Positions 46,543 through 58,796 of a DNA stretch of 64,000 nt are shown here, one piece after another. Position numbers and translations under genes: made by a program. The notes under the pieces are model-generated. The model had not been told where the DNA came from. It worked only from the letters and a program-made list of their open reading frames with translations, and made no database searches. The stretch spans positions 3,949,915 through 4,013,914 of the forward strand of contig OX457031.1 of NCBI GenBank assembly GCA_949752745.1, read 5' to 3'. How positions within the stretch are numbered: position 1 is the first letter of the stretch; each line of letters starts with the position of its first letter. The stretch is from Protula sp. h YS-2021. Its lineage: Eukaryota; Annelida; Polychaeta; Sabellida; Serpulidae.

Positions 46543-49500
46543 TTACTGTGACATATACACGTCGTTTTCCACAATAATTACATCCTCGAGATTATTTGGT
46601 ATGATAACTGAGTCTCTCAAAGACTTATCTCGCAATTGTGTGGCAACACAATCGTCATACTGCTTCTCAGATGTTAGAAACTCGCAAAGAGCATCAGTAG
46701 ATTTTGGAGGCACTTCCGGTCTGCTAGAGTAATCACAGTCATCAAAGTATCCCTTCTTGTTCTGGGATAGTTCCCGTATCGTGGCTTTGGAACTGACATT
46801 TTCGTATACATCCTTGTCTTGACGCCCCGATTGTTGCTTAGCAACGGTGGCATATAACATGTCAGAAATGACATCACAGGACTGTTTCTTAGTAACGGTG
46901 GAGTATGCAACGGCAGAGGTAGCAACACAGGACTGTTGCTTGGTAACGGCGGAATATTCGACGCCAGAGCAAACACTTTCGTATCCAATCGGACTGGCTT
47001 CGCAGGATGGATTTGCTGTGGTAGGTGCAGCTTTATAAAACACACAGTAATTCAGTCTTTGAATTATGTTAATTTAAATATTCATTACGTTTTTGTAACT
47101 GAATACTGCTTTGTTTACCTTTATTGTGGTAAACTAAGCTCTTTGTTGAAATAAACTTTTTAGTTGATGGAGAGCAGGTACTGATTTATGCATAAATCAA
47201 ATATTCAAATAAATAGTTTAGTATTAGATAGATGGATAAATATTTTATCTATCGAAACTTGCACCTAGATAGTTGAATTGCTTTCGAAAAATAGAAAAAT
47301 GACAAATATGCATGCATATTTCTACATATAAAGCTCGCACTATCACTGTTGTAGTAATAATATTATGATTATTGTATCTCTTTAATTTCTATGATATGTA
47401 TGTTGTCTTAAGATAAAAAAATCGCATGATCAGCTTATTTTGGTCGCACACATTATAGAAGTAGGACGTACTGCCCAGTCGATGTTCCACCATTTCAATG
47501 TGAGCATCGATACTGTGGTTCTCCATCTCCTCGGGTGTCACGTAGCGAACTGACTGCTCTTCTGCTTCACTTCTGTTTTCAGAACTTTGATTGGTTGAAA
47601 GTAAAATTAACCGTGATTAATGTCTTTTAGTAATTACTTGCAGCTAATATCGGCATAAAGTTCGGTGGTTGCTTTTGAATTGTGGTATTTGTACATTCTA
47701 TTGGTTTCGTTGCATGTTCAAAATAGCGTAGGGTATAATAAAGTGACAAAGCATGTAAAAACAAATTGACAAAGTATGAAAAAAGCAAATAATGCAAACG
47801 CTAAAATGACAACAAATGAAAAAAAATGACAAAACTATGGAAAAACAAAACAATACCTAAAATGAAAAAAAAATACATGGATCATAAAACAAGGGAAACT
47901 ATGTAAGATTATTTTTATACCGATTTTCCAGATAACCTGCTCAAAGCGGTTTACAATGTGCGCGTACATGTATATAATTATTGAATCATTATTTTAAACT
48001 CAGGATTATTACAATTTCGATAAAGAAAAGCCAATGAATTTTTTATTTAACATATGCAATATACACAAGGTCATTTCCATATAGGGTTTTATTTTAAATA
48101 ATCTTACCTCTTTTTATTTCTCTGAAGAAGAACAAATATAATAATAACAGCAATAACAACGGCCAATCCAATTCCCAAGCCAGCACCTGTAGCAACAAAA
48201 ATGTTCCAACAGCAACATTCACAATATTTACAATAAAAAAAACACATGATTCTTTTTAGCTGAAACAATAGTATAGAACAACAGCCTTTTATTAATTCAT
48301 ATCAAATGATTTTATAAAGAAATTTGTTGAAATATTAAAATTTGGATATTTAAATAAAACGAATTCGAAGAATAAATGCCTATAAATGTTGATATCTGTT
48401 CATTGCTTTCTGTTCCGCCGTGCTTGTTTTGTTTGCCCCCAGCCTTTTGTGACGTGTCACTGACGTGGGTAGGAATGAGAGTACTCGTCAGTTGCCATGG
48501 TATGGTACTGGTACTTTCAGGAGCTACAGTATTGTCGGGCTCTGGTAATGTCGGCTGCACTGCGCCAATGTACTCTAGATTTCCGCATTTCACCACGATA
48601 TTTCTAAGGTACTCAACTATATTGCAAGCAAAATGTTATAATATAAGTAACATATTATAAAACAAGCTACATCAAAATTTTGCGAATTATTGATGCAGAA
48701 CCCAAACATTTTCGACTATTTTTTGATGGATTTCACAATTCTAGATTTGTTTTTGGTCAAGCAATCCGAAGATGCTCAAGACTGGGTTAGAAACTGTTAC
48801 AAAATCCAAAATTTCCCAACTTTATATCTATTGAAAAGTTTATCGCTGGTTGCTGTGTTAAACAGAATCCAATTTATTACGCCATAAAGAAAAACTAACA
48901 CCTGAGAGATTTTCGATATTAAAAAAAACCAGAGAAGGATTTCGTCAGATTTCTCAAAACGAAATATCTTCCGACACTGAAGCTTTGCAGTTCTTTTCGA
49001 TGACGAACGATGATCAATTTGAAACTCAAATTTTGGCTGTTCATCAAATTATAATGTAACGGACTCCTACTCAGCGAAGGGTATATAAGCCGTTATCCTG
49101 ACATAGTGCTTGAATCCGACGGGGGTCGATGTTATCAATCTGTTGATGCAATCTTGAGGAAAACTCAGCTAATCCACGACTAACACCTGTCGCAATTGGG
49201 CATTATTCTGTGCTACCGGAATCTTGGTGCGGAGCCTTCTATTTGGATAGTCATATGCATTCTATGGGGGTCAAATCAGAGATATACGCCAACCATTCCA
49301 AAACTTGAGCATTGCGCAACACATCCTGGCGCACTATCGTCCTAGTTTGTTGTATGTAGGCATAACTTGGGTAGCTAAATGTCGTTTATGTAACTATTGG
49401 CAGTCAAAGTTCCTTCAATAATAAGCTGTGACACCAACAAAATGAAATTCCATCCAAGATCATTACTGTGCATCCTCAAAAACTTGATTTATGCAACATA

Positions 49501-51219
49501 CGGCGTGGTGTTCTCAAATGCATCTATACACGCGTTGCTGGCTATCAGCACAATATAATTGCATTCTTGACTAGTTACTTGTGAGTAGTTGTTGGCACAA
49601 CGCATCCGGTTACGGTGCCTACGCTTATGCAGTACCATTCAAATGTGGGTTTGACACACGCGCAATCCGCTATCACGCACGTTTATTCGGTTAGTTGTGC
49701 GCTTAGGCGTCCCTGCTTCAGTCTTTATGGCAGTCTGAAAGCGATCACGGAGGTGAACTGAAAGAATACGACTGTTCTGGCGTGGCAGCATAACACGTGG
49801 ACAACCGCTTCTTGTCTATCCGCCTTTTGTACACGGTGCTTTTGCAAGCCTGAAACGTCTGGCAAAGTCGTGCATCAAAACTACAGCCTCTGAGATGCGG
49901 ATCGCTTGGTCACGACAATTGTGTGCGAGCCGCGGCATCTTAATATCTACTTGTTTTAAGGTGATTCACTTAGTCCACTGATAAAACCATGCTTCGACTA
50001 TACGTGTAGGATAATAAAAGTTTTAAACTGATATGCGGATCGCTTGGTCACGACAATTCTGTGCGAGCCGCGGCATCTTAATACCTACTTGTTTTAAGGT
50101 GATCGTTTAGCTCACCGATGAAGCTATACTTCGACTATGTGTGCAGGATAACAAAAGTTTTAAACCACCAAAGAATAACGACTCAGAACGCACATGACAA
50201 AACTCCAGTAAACACCTTGAAAAACATGCCACAGAACATAAACAAGCCAGATTGTGTAAAATCAGTGTAGAATCTGTGGTTGAAATGTTGAAATGCAAAT
50301 AATTAGAGCTTAAACAAAAAAGTGATTTTCAGTCGTTTACTTTCGCTTGTTCCACAGTATACGTATATATATTTATACTACAAATAGCTTGCAAAATGTC
50401 TTTGTAGTAGCCGTGGCCAAATATAGACTTGTAAAAGAAGTAGAAATGTTTTAAAATGAGCAATATAAAAACTAATTTGTCCACGACTAACAAAAACCTG
50501 TTTAAAGACCAGTCCCAGATCATAATTCTGAATTTCACCTATTATGCTTACTGAATAAATGAAAAGGCATTCTTCGCCTTAAATTTTGTTTTCTGTTGAA
50601 TGAACATTAAATGAAAGGTAAATAGATTGCACATAATTCCTTTAACGGTAAATTGTCTCAATGTATTTTCGCTATATCTATAAATGGATGTTTCGTTTAT
50701 AGTTATAGAGAAGAAATCTCGACAAAAAGTATAATTTCATAATTACGATTGCAAATACAAAGTTACTTAAGCAACTTATAGCGCAATTACATAGTTACTT
50801 ACATTTGATATTAATAACCCCGAGCTCTTCGTACGAAAATCCCTCTAGAGTTTTCCATCTTAGAAACATAAATATATCGGTGACGTCATCAGAATCGCCA
50901 GTATAAAACTGTTGCCTGACAAAATCATTTGAGCCAGAAGAGAAGAGGTCCGTACAAGCATGACCTTGACATGTTCTGTAGATCATATAACGGCAAAACC
51001 CTCCGCATTGCTGCTCAAAGACGTTGGTATTATTATTAAGATGAATATCTCTCATTACCCAAATGCGTGAAACGTGACGTGGATAGATCCTGCAGTTACA
51101 GGACAAATACGCAATTGATGGCAAAATATTGAACTTGATATGTAAATATTCTCCTCTATTTATAGTGCGGTATTTGATGCTGTCATTTGCAACACAGAAA
51201 TTCACGGTATTTGCATTTC
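46543..51219 (-). CDS. G3: receptor-family gene with ITIM-rich tail (first exon not found)
   Basis: Exons: ectodomain 51219-50803 (417 bp, cysteines NFCVAN, SCNCR, QCGGFCRYM, TCQGHAC), stalk 48616-48380, TM 48186-48108 (GAGLGIGLAVVIAVIIIFVL, then LQRNKKR), juxtamembrane 47584-47472 (SVRYVTPEEM), tail 47030-46543. Phases match the family and no stop interrupts. The stalk exon ends ATAG|GCATTT, so the donor is GC and not GT. The tail holds NPSCE (a degraded NPxY), three matches to the ITIM pattern [ILVS]xYxx[LV] (IGYESV, VEYSAV, VAYSTV), a near match (MLYATV), VYENV, YFDDCDYS, PEVPPK (PxxPxK, SH3 type) and C-terminal VENDVYMSQ. No signal-peptide exon was recognised within 2 kb upstream. A Tc1-like fossil sits in intron 2. 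This looks like an inhibitory-type receptor by motif; function is not shown. Confidence 0.78.
49070..50020 (-). mobile_element. Fossil Tc1/mariner-type transposase in intron 2 of G3
   Basis: Minus frames with many stops follow Tc1-like order: an STVYKRRIDKK-like DNA-binding piece near 49820; QQRVYRCI (family xRQRVYRRxGE) near 49530; VGVTAYY and RNFDCQ (GGISxxGRTxLxxIxGxL) near 49420; TQVMPTYNKL near 49360; FWNGWRISLI then PPIECI (VLxWPAxSPDLxPIEHLWD) near 49270; and a C-terminal QQIDNIDPRRIQAL near 49120. It is an old, inactive copy. Confidence 0.75.
49893..50160. repeat. Tandem duplication of about 135 bp at the edge of the Tc1 fossil
   Basis: GATGCGGATCGCTTGGTCAC and, further on, CTACTTGTTTTAAGGTGAT and AAAAGTTTTAAAC each occur twice, about 135 bp apart. 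Confidence 0.85.
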
Positions 51220-52330
51220 CTGCAAAAACATCGATCAAAACATCCAAGCCATGAGAATAATATAATTCAAAATGTGTTTAGAAGACCGTATCAGTAACCT
51301 GGCAAGTCACAAAAACTACCCAGATGTCTGTTTGGCATGATAATTTTTTAAGATCAGGTGCCAATATCTAAAAATACTTAATACAGAATAAATATTTGCA
51401 ATATAAGTGTCGAGAATAAAACATTTGGGCATTTCAGAAAATACGTTTCAAGCATGTGTCCCCATAATGTTTCAGTGATAGTTCTGTAAGGCCTCTATTG
51501 TTTCTGTAGTGTTTCTGTGATTGCTATGTAATGTGTCTGCAATGTTGGTGATAGTGATGTAACGTTTCATTAATGTTTTTGCGAAGGTGATGTAATGTTT
51601 CTGCACTGTTTCTGCGTTGGCTTAGTGATGTTTCATTAATGTTTCTGCGATTGTGATGTAATATTTCTGCAATGGTAATGTAATGTTTCATTGATGTTGT
51701 ACTGTATCTGATATTACATTGAACTAAAACGACTCAACACACGGTTATTTCTTGATCAAGCCTTTATAATATCTTGGAGTTTTGTGACGCATACAGGTTC
51801 TAGGAGGAGGACGGATGGTGTTCAAAATATCAACCAAAGTAGCCAGTATACCTATAAACCCTTTTTCGTGAAACCAGAAAGCTTAACATGATTTTTTTCT
51901 TTTCGATTTCATATGGTGGGAGGTTGGGGTGGGGGGGGGGGTTGTTGGTTACCCCTGAGCCTACATCTCCTGGATCCGTCACTGGAGTTCTTTACCTTGT
52001 TGTGCTCCCAGTTCAAATTCAATAAATAACGTCACAAATAAAGTGACAGTGCGAGCTTCAATTCGTGGCATTCTCTTCTTGTTTTGCTGTAATTTTTCAT
52101 TTGAGCTTTTCATACATCACATGCGCCAAGCTATTGACTCATATTGTCTCGCTTTTAATTTCTTATTTTCCACTTCTGCTTTTCAAAAAGAATTTATTTC
52201 ATGCCATTGATCTATAATTTCCTTTTCCTGTTTGAATCAGGAGTTACTATTCGAACATGTATCTTCTTTTTGCGTAGAAACTTGAAGAAATTTTGATGAT
52301 ATAGTTTTACGGAAATAATAATTTATATTC
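51220..52330. repeat. Region upstream of G3 with a degenerate minisatellite and a G-run
   Basis: 51460-51705 repeats GTTTCTGCAATG/GTGATGTAATGTTTC-like words in an irregular tandem array. 51917-51942 is strongly G-rich (a run of 11 G after GGGAGG and GGGG), which could form a quadruplex. The missing first exon of G3 should lie here; no candidate with ATG, hydrophobic core and donor was convincing. Confidence 0.55.
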
Positions 52331-52379
52331 CTTTAATTGTAGTCACAATTTCCCCATGCCGTTTTGAATGCGACACACT

Positions 52380-52950
52380 TCCTTCTTAAGACACGACCAC
52401 GTACTAGCAATGGCATTACACATACAAAATTAATGAAAGCTCACAGTATCCACACGGGTGAATATAACTTTATTACGATTTCTTTCAGTAAGCGTTAAGT
52501 ATGAGTATTGACTAAAGACCTACATACTCTATTAGAAAGTATGCTTTTGTTTACACTATACGTAATCAGTTGGACGCAGTGTTTTGTAAATGCAAAACAT
52601 TCTTCAGTAGACTGCATAAAGGGCTTAAAGGGTGTATGTCTGTCTTTCTGTGATGTCGCCCGGGCAGTGAGCGTTTTACTATACAGTAGCAAACACAAAG
52701 CCGCGTGCCACACAAGTCTTAAGGCCGTATGCATACAGAAGCGATTAACGGGAGGCTTGTCATTTTATACTATTCAGTATTTTAGACACCGTTATTCACT
52801 AAACTGGTATATTACTTTAAAATTAAGATTGAAATTTGTACTGACTGCAAAATCGTCGACAAGCAGCAGTCAGACTCAGTGCATGCTTTGTGACAGGGAC
52901 ATGCGGAGAATTGAGCTGTGGGGAAAACTGCTGCAACACTGAGGTCACAC
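52380..52950 (+). pseudogene. Possible decayed C2H2 zinc-finger sequence
   Basis: Plus frames contain LMKAHSIHTGEYNF, resembling the HxxxHTGEKPF linker, then VCLSFCDVARAVSVL, ACHTSLKAVCIQKRLTGGL (compare CxxCxKxFxxxxxLxxH) and QCMLCDRDMRRIELWGKLLQ. The frame shifts and several metal ligands are missing. The resemblance is moderate; chance similarity is possible. Confidence 0.35.
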
Positions 52951-54096
52951 TGTCGCATCAAGAACTTTGTTGTGAATTCGACAGTAGTCATCGAGAACCA
53001 GGGAAAAGTGTCCTAAGTTTTATGTTGCAAAAAACATGCAGCAGTGTGTAAATCAATAGGTCGCCATGAAATAAGTTTTCTATGTTTACATTTGGTGAAT
53101 GATCCGAATTCACATGCCTTCCTATACAGAATGTTTTATTTAGACATTTCGGCACAAGTTTTTTAATTATTGGATGTAGTTTAATATTGATTAAAGCAAT
53201 AGAGAAAGTGATTACATTGCGTAATTATGTTAGTGTACCACGATCTCTTTAGTTGACGTTAATGTGCTTGAAATTTAGTGAATGGCTCGAAATAAAAGCT
53301 TCCAAAACAGATTATGTTGTTTCCACATTACAGCACACATGCTAATTATAAATCCGTTTCAGTAATAACAAGCATAATAGTACATTATTATATTATATTT
53401 TATTGTTTTATTCTCATTATATATTATATTATATTATTGTTTAATCACTAATTTAACATTTATCGTTAAGATTCGACTGACACTAAATGAATAATATTTT
53501 CTAATGGTACTGACACTCCGTGGGGACCCGTCTAAGCTCACAATTAACTTTTTCTCATGGTACTAACACTAGGCGGGGGACCCGTCTTCCTTCAAAATTG
53601 CCCCCTTTTAGAAACGCATACCAGCACATATGATACCAAGTGTCCCCACCCCGGGGTGTTAATCGCAACTTTAATACACGCATATTTGCTCACTTTTGGA
53701 TGTCACTTCTTAATACCTTTTCAACAGGCAGTTTTATCACAATTGGATGTATGCAGCATTATTCGGGATTTGAGTATTTAGAAAAATCAATACTTTATAA
53801 GCTAAGCAATGCTCGAAGCTTCTGAGAAAATGCATAAACACATTTTCTAGTAGTAAATACCCAGCCACAGGTTGTGATCAATGCAAGGTATTAACAGCCA
53901 AAAAATTGATAGCTATAATTGAATCATATAAGCACTCACTAAACTACAATAACCTTATGAAATTTATTTTTGGACAATTGTTATATGATTTTTTTTTCAC
54001 ATAGAGACTATACGAACTGATATTAATAAGCTTAACCAATTATGGTGAAGCACAACGTTTGTCATAATCTTCTTTTATCTGTGCTGTGTTAAGTAT
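52951..54096. other. Intergenic region 3' of G4
   Basis: AT-rich DNA. A short tandem pair lies near 53500-53590, with GGTACT(G/A)ACACT and GGGACCCGTCT present twice. An AATAAA-type signal for minus-strand transcripts is present near 53961 (TTTATT on plus). No gene is seen. Confidence 0.45.
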
Positions 54097-57000
54097 TCAG
54101 TTTGATGCATAAACTTCGTTTTCTACAAAGATGACACCATCATCACCAACAGCTACGTCATCAACATCTACGTCATCAACAGCTACGTCATCAACAACTA
54201 CGTCTTCAACAGCTACGTCATCAACATCTGCGTCACCAGAGACTTCTGCGTCACCAGAGATATCTGGAGTATTACCTTGAAGAGTCACACTGGGTTTGTT
54301 TATATCCTTTTCCTTGGATTGTAAGACCTCACGTGAGAAACTGACAGGCCTAGGAGGCAATTCGGGTGTGCAAGAGTACTCACGATCCTCAAAGTACTCC
54401 AGATTATCATGGCGTGAATTAACAGTATCTGCTTCGACATTTGCATTGACACTGTTTTGCTTGGGCAAAGGTGGCGAAGGCTTTTGCTTATTAACGACGG
54501 CGTACATAGCTTCTGTAGGGAGCTCTGTAGGGAGATCGTCCGCCGGATGTGTGTCATATGTAGGATTCATTGTTGTTATTACAGCTTCATTTAATAACAA
54601 ATAGAAAATAAAATATTATTATTACAGTTCAACTAATGATTATTCAAGGCTGTGTAATTTCCATTTAACTTGCATTCTTTAAAAACGAAACTTATATATT
54701 TGATATATAAGATATATATTTTGATTAATTTTACAATTCGATGCTGTAGGCACCTAGTAGGTTTTAACTTCTTTTATTTAGTTTTTGCATCCGTTTACTG
54801 GCCACCCATAATTCTACAAGCCAAGCCAGAGCATAGTAAAACAGAAGCATTTCTTCTATTTTTTTCGCTTTATAAAAACCCTCCTTTCCATAGCTTTTGC
54901 GAATATAACTCATGAGAACGTAACTCATTTTTTTCTCTTATTTCAATTTTAAATATTAAGATATTTAAATATTAAATTTAAATAAATACCAATATAAATG
55001 TTTATCAAATTTTAATGAAGGGTGTTCATAAAACCAGACCGGTGTTGTCAGTGATGTGAGGGCTTTGCATCTCCATGGGCGACACATAGCGCACTGATTG
55101 GTCTTCTGTCTCACGAAGGACACTTCCGTTGTCGGAGTTCTGGGCCATTGTCTTCTTCCTTAACATTAACTTTTTATATCCCTTAGCTATATCAACGTGG
55201 TAAACAACGCGTCAAAAATATAGATTTAAATTCGGATTATTCTAAATACTCTAGGAAGACATTATAGCAGACTGTAAACGTAAAATTATTGTATTTATAT
55301 TTTTAAGTATTAAAAGGAATGAGTTCCTTAAGTACACTTCAAATAAGTTTTAACACAAGTAGTTGAACTTTAAAAATAAAAAACATTAACTTTTCCCAAT
55401 ATAAATAAAATAAAATAAAAGTTTAAATTAATAATAACTACACTTACAAATTAAACTAATTTGTGCTACAAACCTTTTCTTGAACATAAAAATAACGATC
55501 AATAAAACGATAATTGCAATTACTACGGCAACTACAACTCCTAAAGCTGTACCTAGAAATCAAAATTGTATGCTCTAACTGTTTTTATATTCATAGATAA
55601 ATTGAGTTAGAAATATAAACACAAGAATACTTCATTTACACCTCATAATGCGTGTTAACAATCTAATCGAATTGTTTGAAAGGATATTACACCAAATGTA
55701 GTTAAAAGAATATATTTGATTTGTTTACAGTTACCGCTTCTCGTCTCAAAGACTAACAACCATTGATAAATTCACCAAAGAGAGCCGAGTGTGGCATGTT
55801 GTTGCTATCCTTTCCCTTGCTAGTTTTGATTCGATCGTGTGGTGTATCATCTGTTTGAGTTATTGCAGTAATTCTTGACGTCTCATCCGTAGTGGGATTG
55901 CTTGATGTAGCAGAAACGTCAGTGTAAGAAATACTCCCACATTTCACTCCAATAGTTCTACCAAAAGAGGCTAAAACAGATAGACTTAGAAAATGGTTTG
56001 AAATAAAAACCAGTACTGTAGGTAAAAAGAAGCGTGCTACGCAAGGTAAAGAGATAACTAATTTTGTATGGCACCTACTACAACGCTGAGAACAATCTGC
56101 ACAGTAAGATAAATACCCGCGGGACCACTTGGTATTGTCTCACCAAGTGTAACAAGAACATTGATGGGAAAAGGGTGTAATTCAGAGACCATAGATTCAG
56201 CTTTCCATTAATGTGTTAAATCCACCAACTCATTGGCCAAGGGGGTATGAGCTGTAATATATTTGCTATGTTTTAAAATTCGTAATCCACCAGCAATTTG
56301 TCCAAAATTTGTATGTTTAAGGTTTATATTCAGCATTGCCTCTTTTAAAACAGCGAATGTGTTCTTTTTTGTGATTTACATATAATGGTGATTTTGTTTA
56401 GAAAGAGGTATATGTTTTGTATATTGAGGTGTATTTTTTATGGAAAAAATGTAAAATATAAATAAACTAAATTATGTCCGTTAGAGCGAGTTGTTTTGTT
56501 TATCGAACCTGTGGCTTTACTGCAACTGTGTCAAATTAATGTTTGTGGCATCGAAATTGAAAGATTTAAACATGCATTTTTTTATAATTGTGTGAGTAAT
56601 TAACTTTCATCAGTCAACTAAACCGCTTACTTTCAAAAGATATAGTTCCAAGTGTGTCTTCGTCAAATCCTTCAAGTTGTCTCCATCTCAAGAATAAATA
56701 AATTCTGCTAAGATCCCCATACATGTCTGTGTCAAATTGCTGCTTTATGTTTTCATTTGTTCCATAAAAAATAGAGACATTATTGCATTCATTAATAGAA
56801 CATTTTCTATAGGTAAAATAGCGGCACAAACTTCCACACTGAGGCTCAAATATATTAACAGAGCTTCCAAAAAGTATTTTCTGATTGAGCCTTATAACAC
56901 CACCACTGGCTGAATTTATCTGGCAACTACAAGACAGGTTGTCGAGATTTTGCATAATGTTTAGGTTTATATCCAGGGATCCATTAGCAGAAACTGTGAT

Positions 57001-57896
57001 ATTTCGTTCCCTGTCTCCGTTCATGCATAGATCAACAACATTATCACTTCCTGTAAAATAATGATCAGTAAGCCAGTTTCGCATCAACAGCATGTGACTG
57101 AATGCAAAAAAAAATCATTCTTGAAAATTAATAAACAACAAGCATGTGAATTATGCAGCATAAATTAAAAAAAAAAAAAAAAAAAAGCAATATTAAACTG
57201 GATGATCAAATGCATGGCGATACAGATCAATATGCAAATATTCACTTTGAGATTATTTGTGCCATTAGAAAATTAAATCACTATTATACATCATTGCTAG
57301 TAGGGAACATAATTTGGTATTTACTGTCAAAATTTTAAAAATAGCATCTTCTTTGTTGATGTATATCTTTTATGTGAAGTATCATTTTCCTTTGAATTAG
57401 AGCATGCGCGGTATAGTCTTAGCTTTGGGAGGGTAGCGGAAAGTTAGGTTTGTTGTTTTTGGCAAAATAGCAAATTGTACAATACATACAAGAGGATCAT
57501 TAAGATGCAATGACCAAAGTAACTAACTCAAGCCCAACTGTACATGTCTTGTATTTACTATTTTAATAAAATTAATGCCACATCATTTTAAATCTAAAAT
57601 TATTTGATTAAACAATTAGGCAAGACAACCTAATGGTAAGATAGTGTATATTATCTGTGTAAACAAAAGCTGTTTGATAAATTGAAAAATCGTATTCTAC
57701 TTAACTTCAACAGTGAAGGCTGTTTTATTGTTAAAATACAAATTTATTTTAATCAAACAGAATTATAAAACATTTTAAGAATTAGAATGCTACATATAAA
57801 ACATTTAAAAAATAGAATGTTACCTTCTGATGCACTGGAATAAACAAATAGTGTGAAGCTTAACACAATAACAACACAGTTGTATAATCTGTCCAT
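54097..57896 (-). CDS. G4: intact six-exon type I receptor-like protein, 457 aa
   Basis: Exons: 57896-57824, 57050-56631, 55970-55776, 55552-55474, 55158-55040, 54584-54097; phases 1-1-1-2-1; 1374 bp joined with no stop. The juxtamembrane boundaries are the least certain: the donor ACCG|GTCTGG is weak. Residues 1-24 are a signal peptide beginning MDRLYNCVVIV. The ectodomain has DLCMNG, SCSC, QCGSLCRYF and KCSINEC, with FYGTN, FLRWRQLEG and DTLGTISFE. The stalk starts RTIGVKCG. The TM is GTALGVVVAVVIAIIVLLIV, followed by FMFKKR. The juxtamembrane motif is SVRYVSPMEM. The tail has NPTYD (NPxY), MYAVV, YFEDREYS, PELPPRP (PxxPxR, SH3 class II type), an acidic DDVAV repeat and C-terminal VENEVYASN. 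Its ectodomain exon is almost identical to that of G5. Function is unknown. Confidence 0.86.
54133..54240 (-). repeat. Coding 15-bp minisatellite in the G4 tail
   Basis: On plus, GCTACGTCATCAACA-like 15-mers repeat about six to seven times. On the coding strand they give acidic five-residue repeats (DDVAV, DDVDV, EDVVV). The reading frame is preserved because the period is a multiple of three. The paralogues have at most one unit here (for example VDADDVSFVEN in the 36.5 kb pseudogene). Confidence 0.85.
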
Positions 57897-58519
57897 TTTT
57901 TCTCTGCTATCAATCAAGTTGACACATAATTGACAAGATAGAAAGTAAGATATAAAATCGTCACATCTCTGATTCTTCTTTGCATAGTAGTTTACATAGT
58001 TATATACATACAGTATATATGAAATCTGTTGTTTTAAATCCTATCATAGGACCGTCTTTACGTTTAGAAAATATGTGAAAGTTTTATCCCTTTAAGCAAT
58101 TCTGAACATTTCCCTATAAGTTTGTATTATGTGATTCAATGCTACACACAAACACACTGAAGGTCTTTGTGCTAGAAAGGGTATTGAATAAAGCGTTTCA
58201 CTTTTTTCTTTCGTAGGCAAACACTGATATTTATATTGCATTGCAATCAAGGGAATACCATCTAAGAATTCGGGGAGGGTGGGGAGGATAAAGATATCCG
58301 TCCCGAGTCTGATACCATTCCAACAGTTCGTGCAGTCTGAAAAAACACTTAGGTTTTAATTTTATAGCAATGATTGCGATATTACATGGAACTGACTGCA
58401 ATTAAAAAAGCGTAAACATGTGGAGTAAGTAGGGTAGTGATCACAAATGTAGTGACAGAGCTATGTGTTGCAGTCAATATTAGAGTAAATGTTTAATATA
58501 TTTTATGTCTTTTTTCAAA
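57897..58519 (-). promoter_or_regulatory. Region upstream of G4, conserved with the region upstream of G5
   Basis: Blocks such as TGTGAAAGT(T/G)TTATCCCT, AACACTGATATT(T/C)ATATTGCATTG and ACCAT(C/T)TAAGAATT occur in the same order upstream of G4 (58070-58270) and of G5 (62210-62430). Such conservation is expected from the tandem duplication and may include promoter elements. No TATA box or start site could be fixed. Confidence 0.35.
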
Positions 58520-58704
58520 GGATGGCCGGAAGACTCATTTGTGCTAATTTTGAATTCCGTTGTGGTGAATTAACTTGTGCAGTCGTTTAGCTGAGGCAAC
58601 TTGAGCGAAAACCAATCCCCTGCTTTCCACTTCTGGCCAGTTTTGAAGCAGGACCTTGGGATTACAGGATCAACGTTCTACCGACTGAGCTAACCGTCAT
58701 CCCC
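58520..58704 (-). mobile_element. tRNA-derived SINE, copy 2
   Basis: The minus strand starts GGGGATGACGGTTAGCTCAG, a tRNA-like 5' end with A box TTAGCTCAGTCGG. It continues with an anticodon-arm-like GATCCTGTAATCCCAAGGTC and a degraded B box (GCTTCAAAACTGG). A non-tRNA body follows, ending near GGCCATCC. The body matches the truncated copy at 29860-30012. It lies just 3' of G5. This is a SINE and not a tRNA gene, because the body continues and the T arm and acceptor do not close. Confidence 0.72.
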
Positions 58705-58796
58705 TTGTCGTTATCATTGTTTTTTATTTTATTTCAGATACGGGACTGGCAGTATATTGTATCTGAAATACTAAGCAAGGTCAAAAGCCCCAAAAC

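Noticed and set aside
48680..49060. Plus-strand stretch with an EDAQDWVRNC piece that faintly recalls an LTR-retrotransposon gag
   Set aside because: Only a few residues match, the frame is short, and no protease, RT or LTR is nearby.
58630..58704. Possible tRNA gene on the minus strand
   Set aside because: A-box and anticodon arm are tRNA-like but the T arm is degraded and the acceptor does not pair; a SINE body follows.
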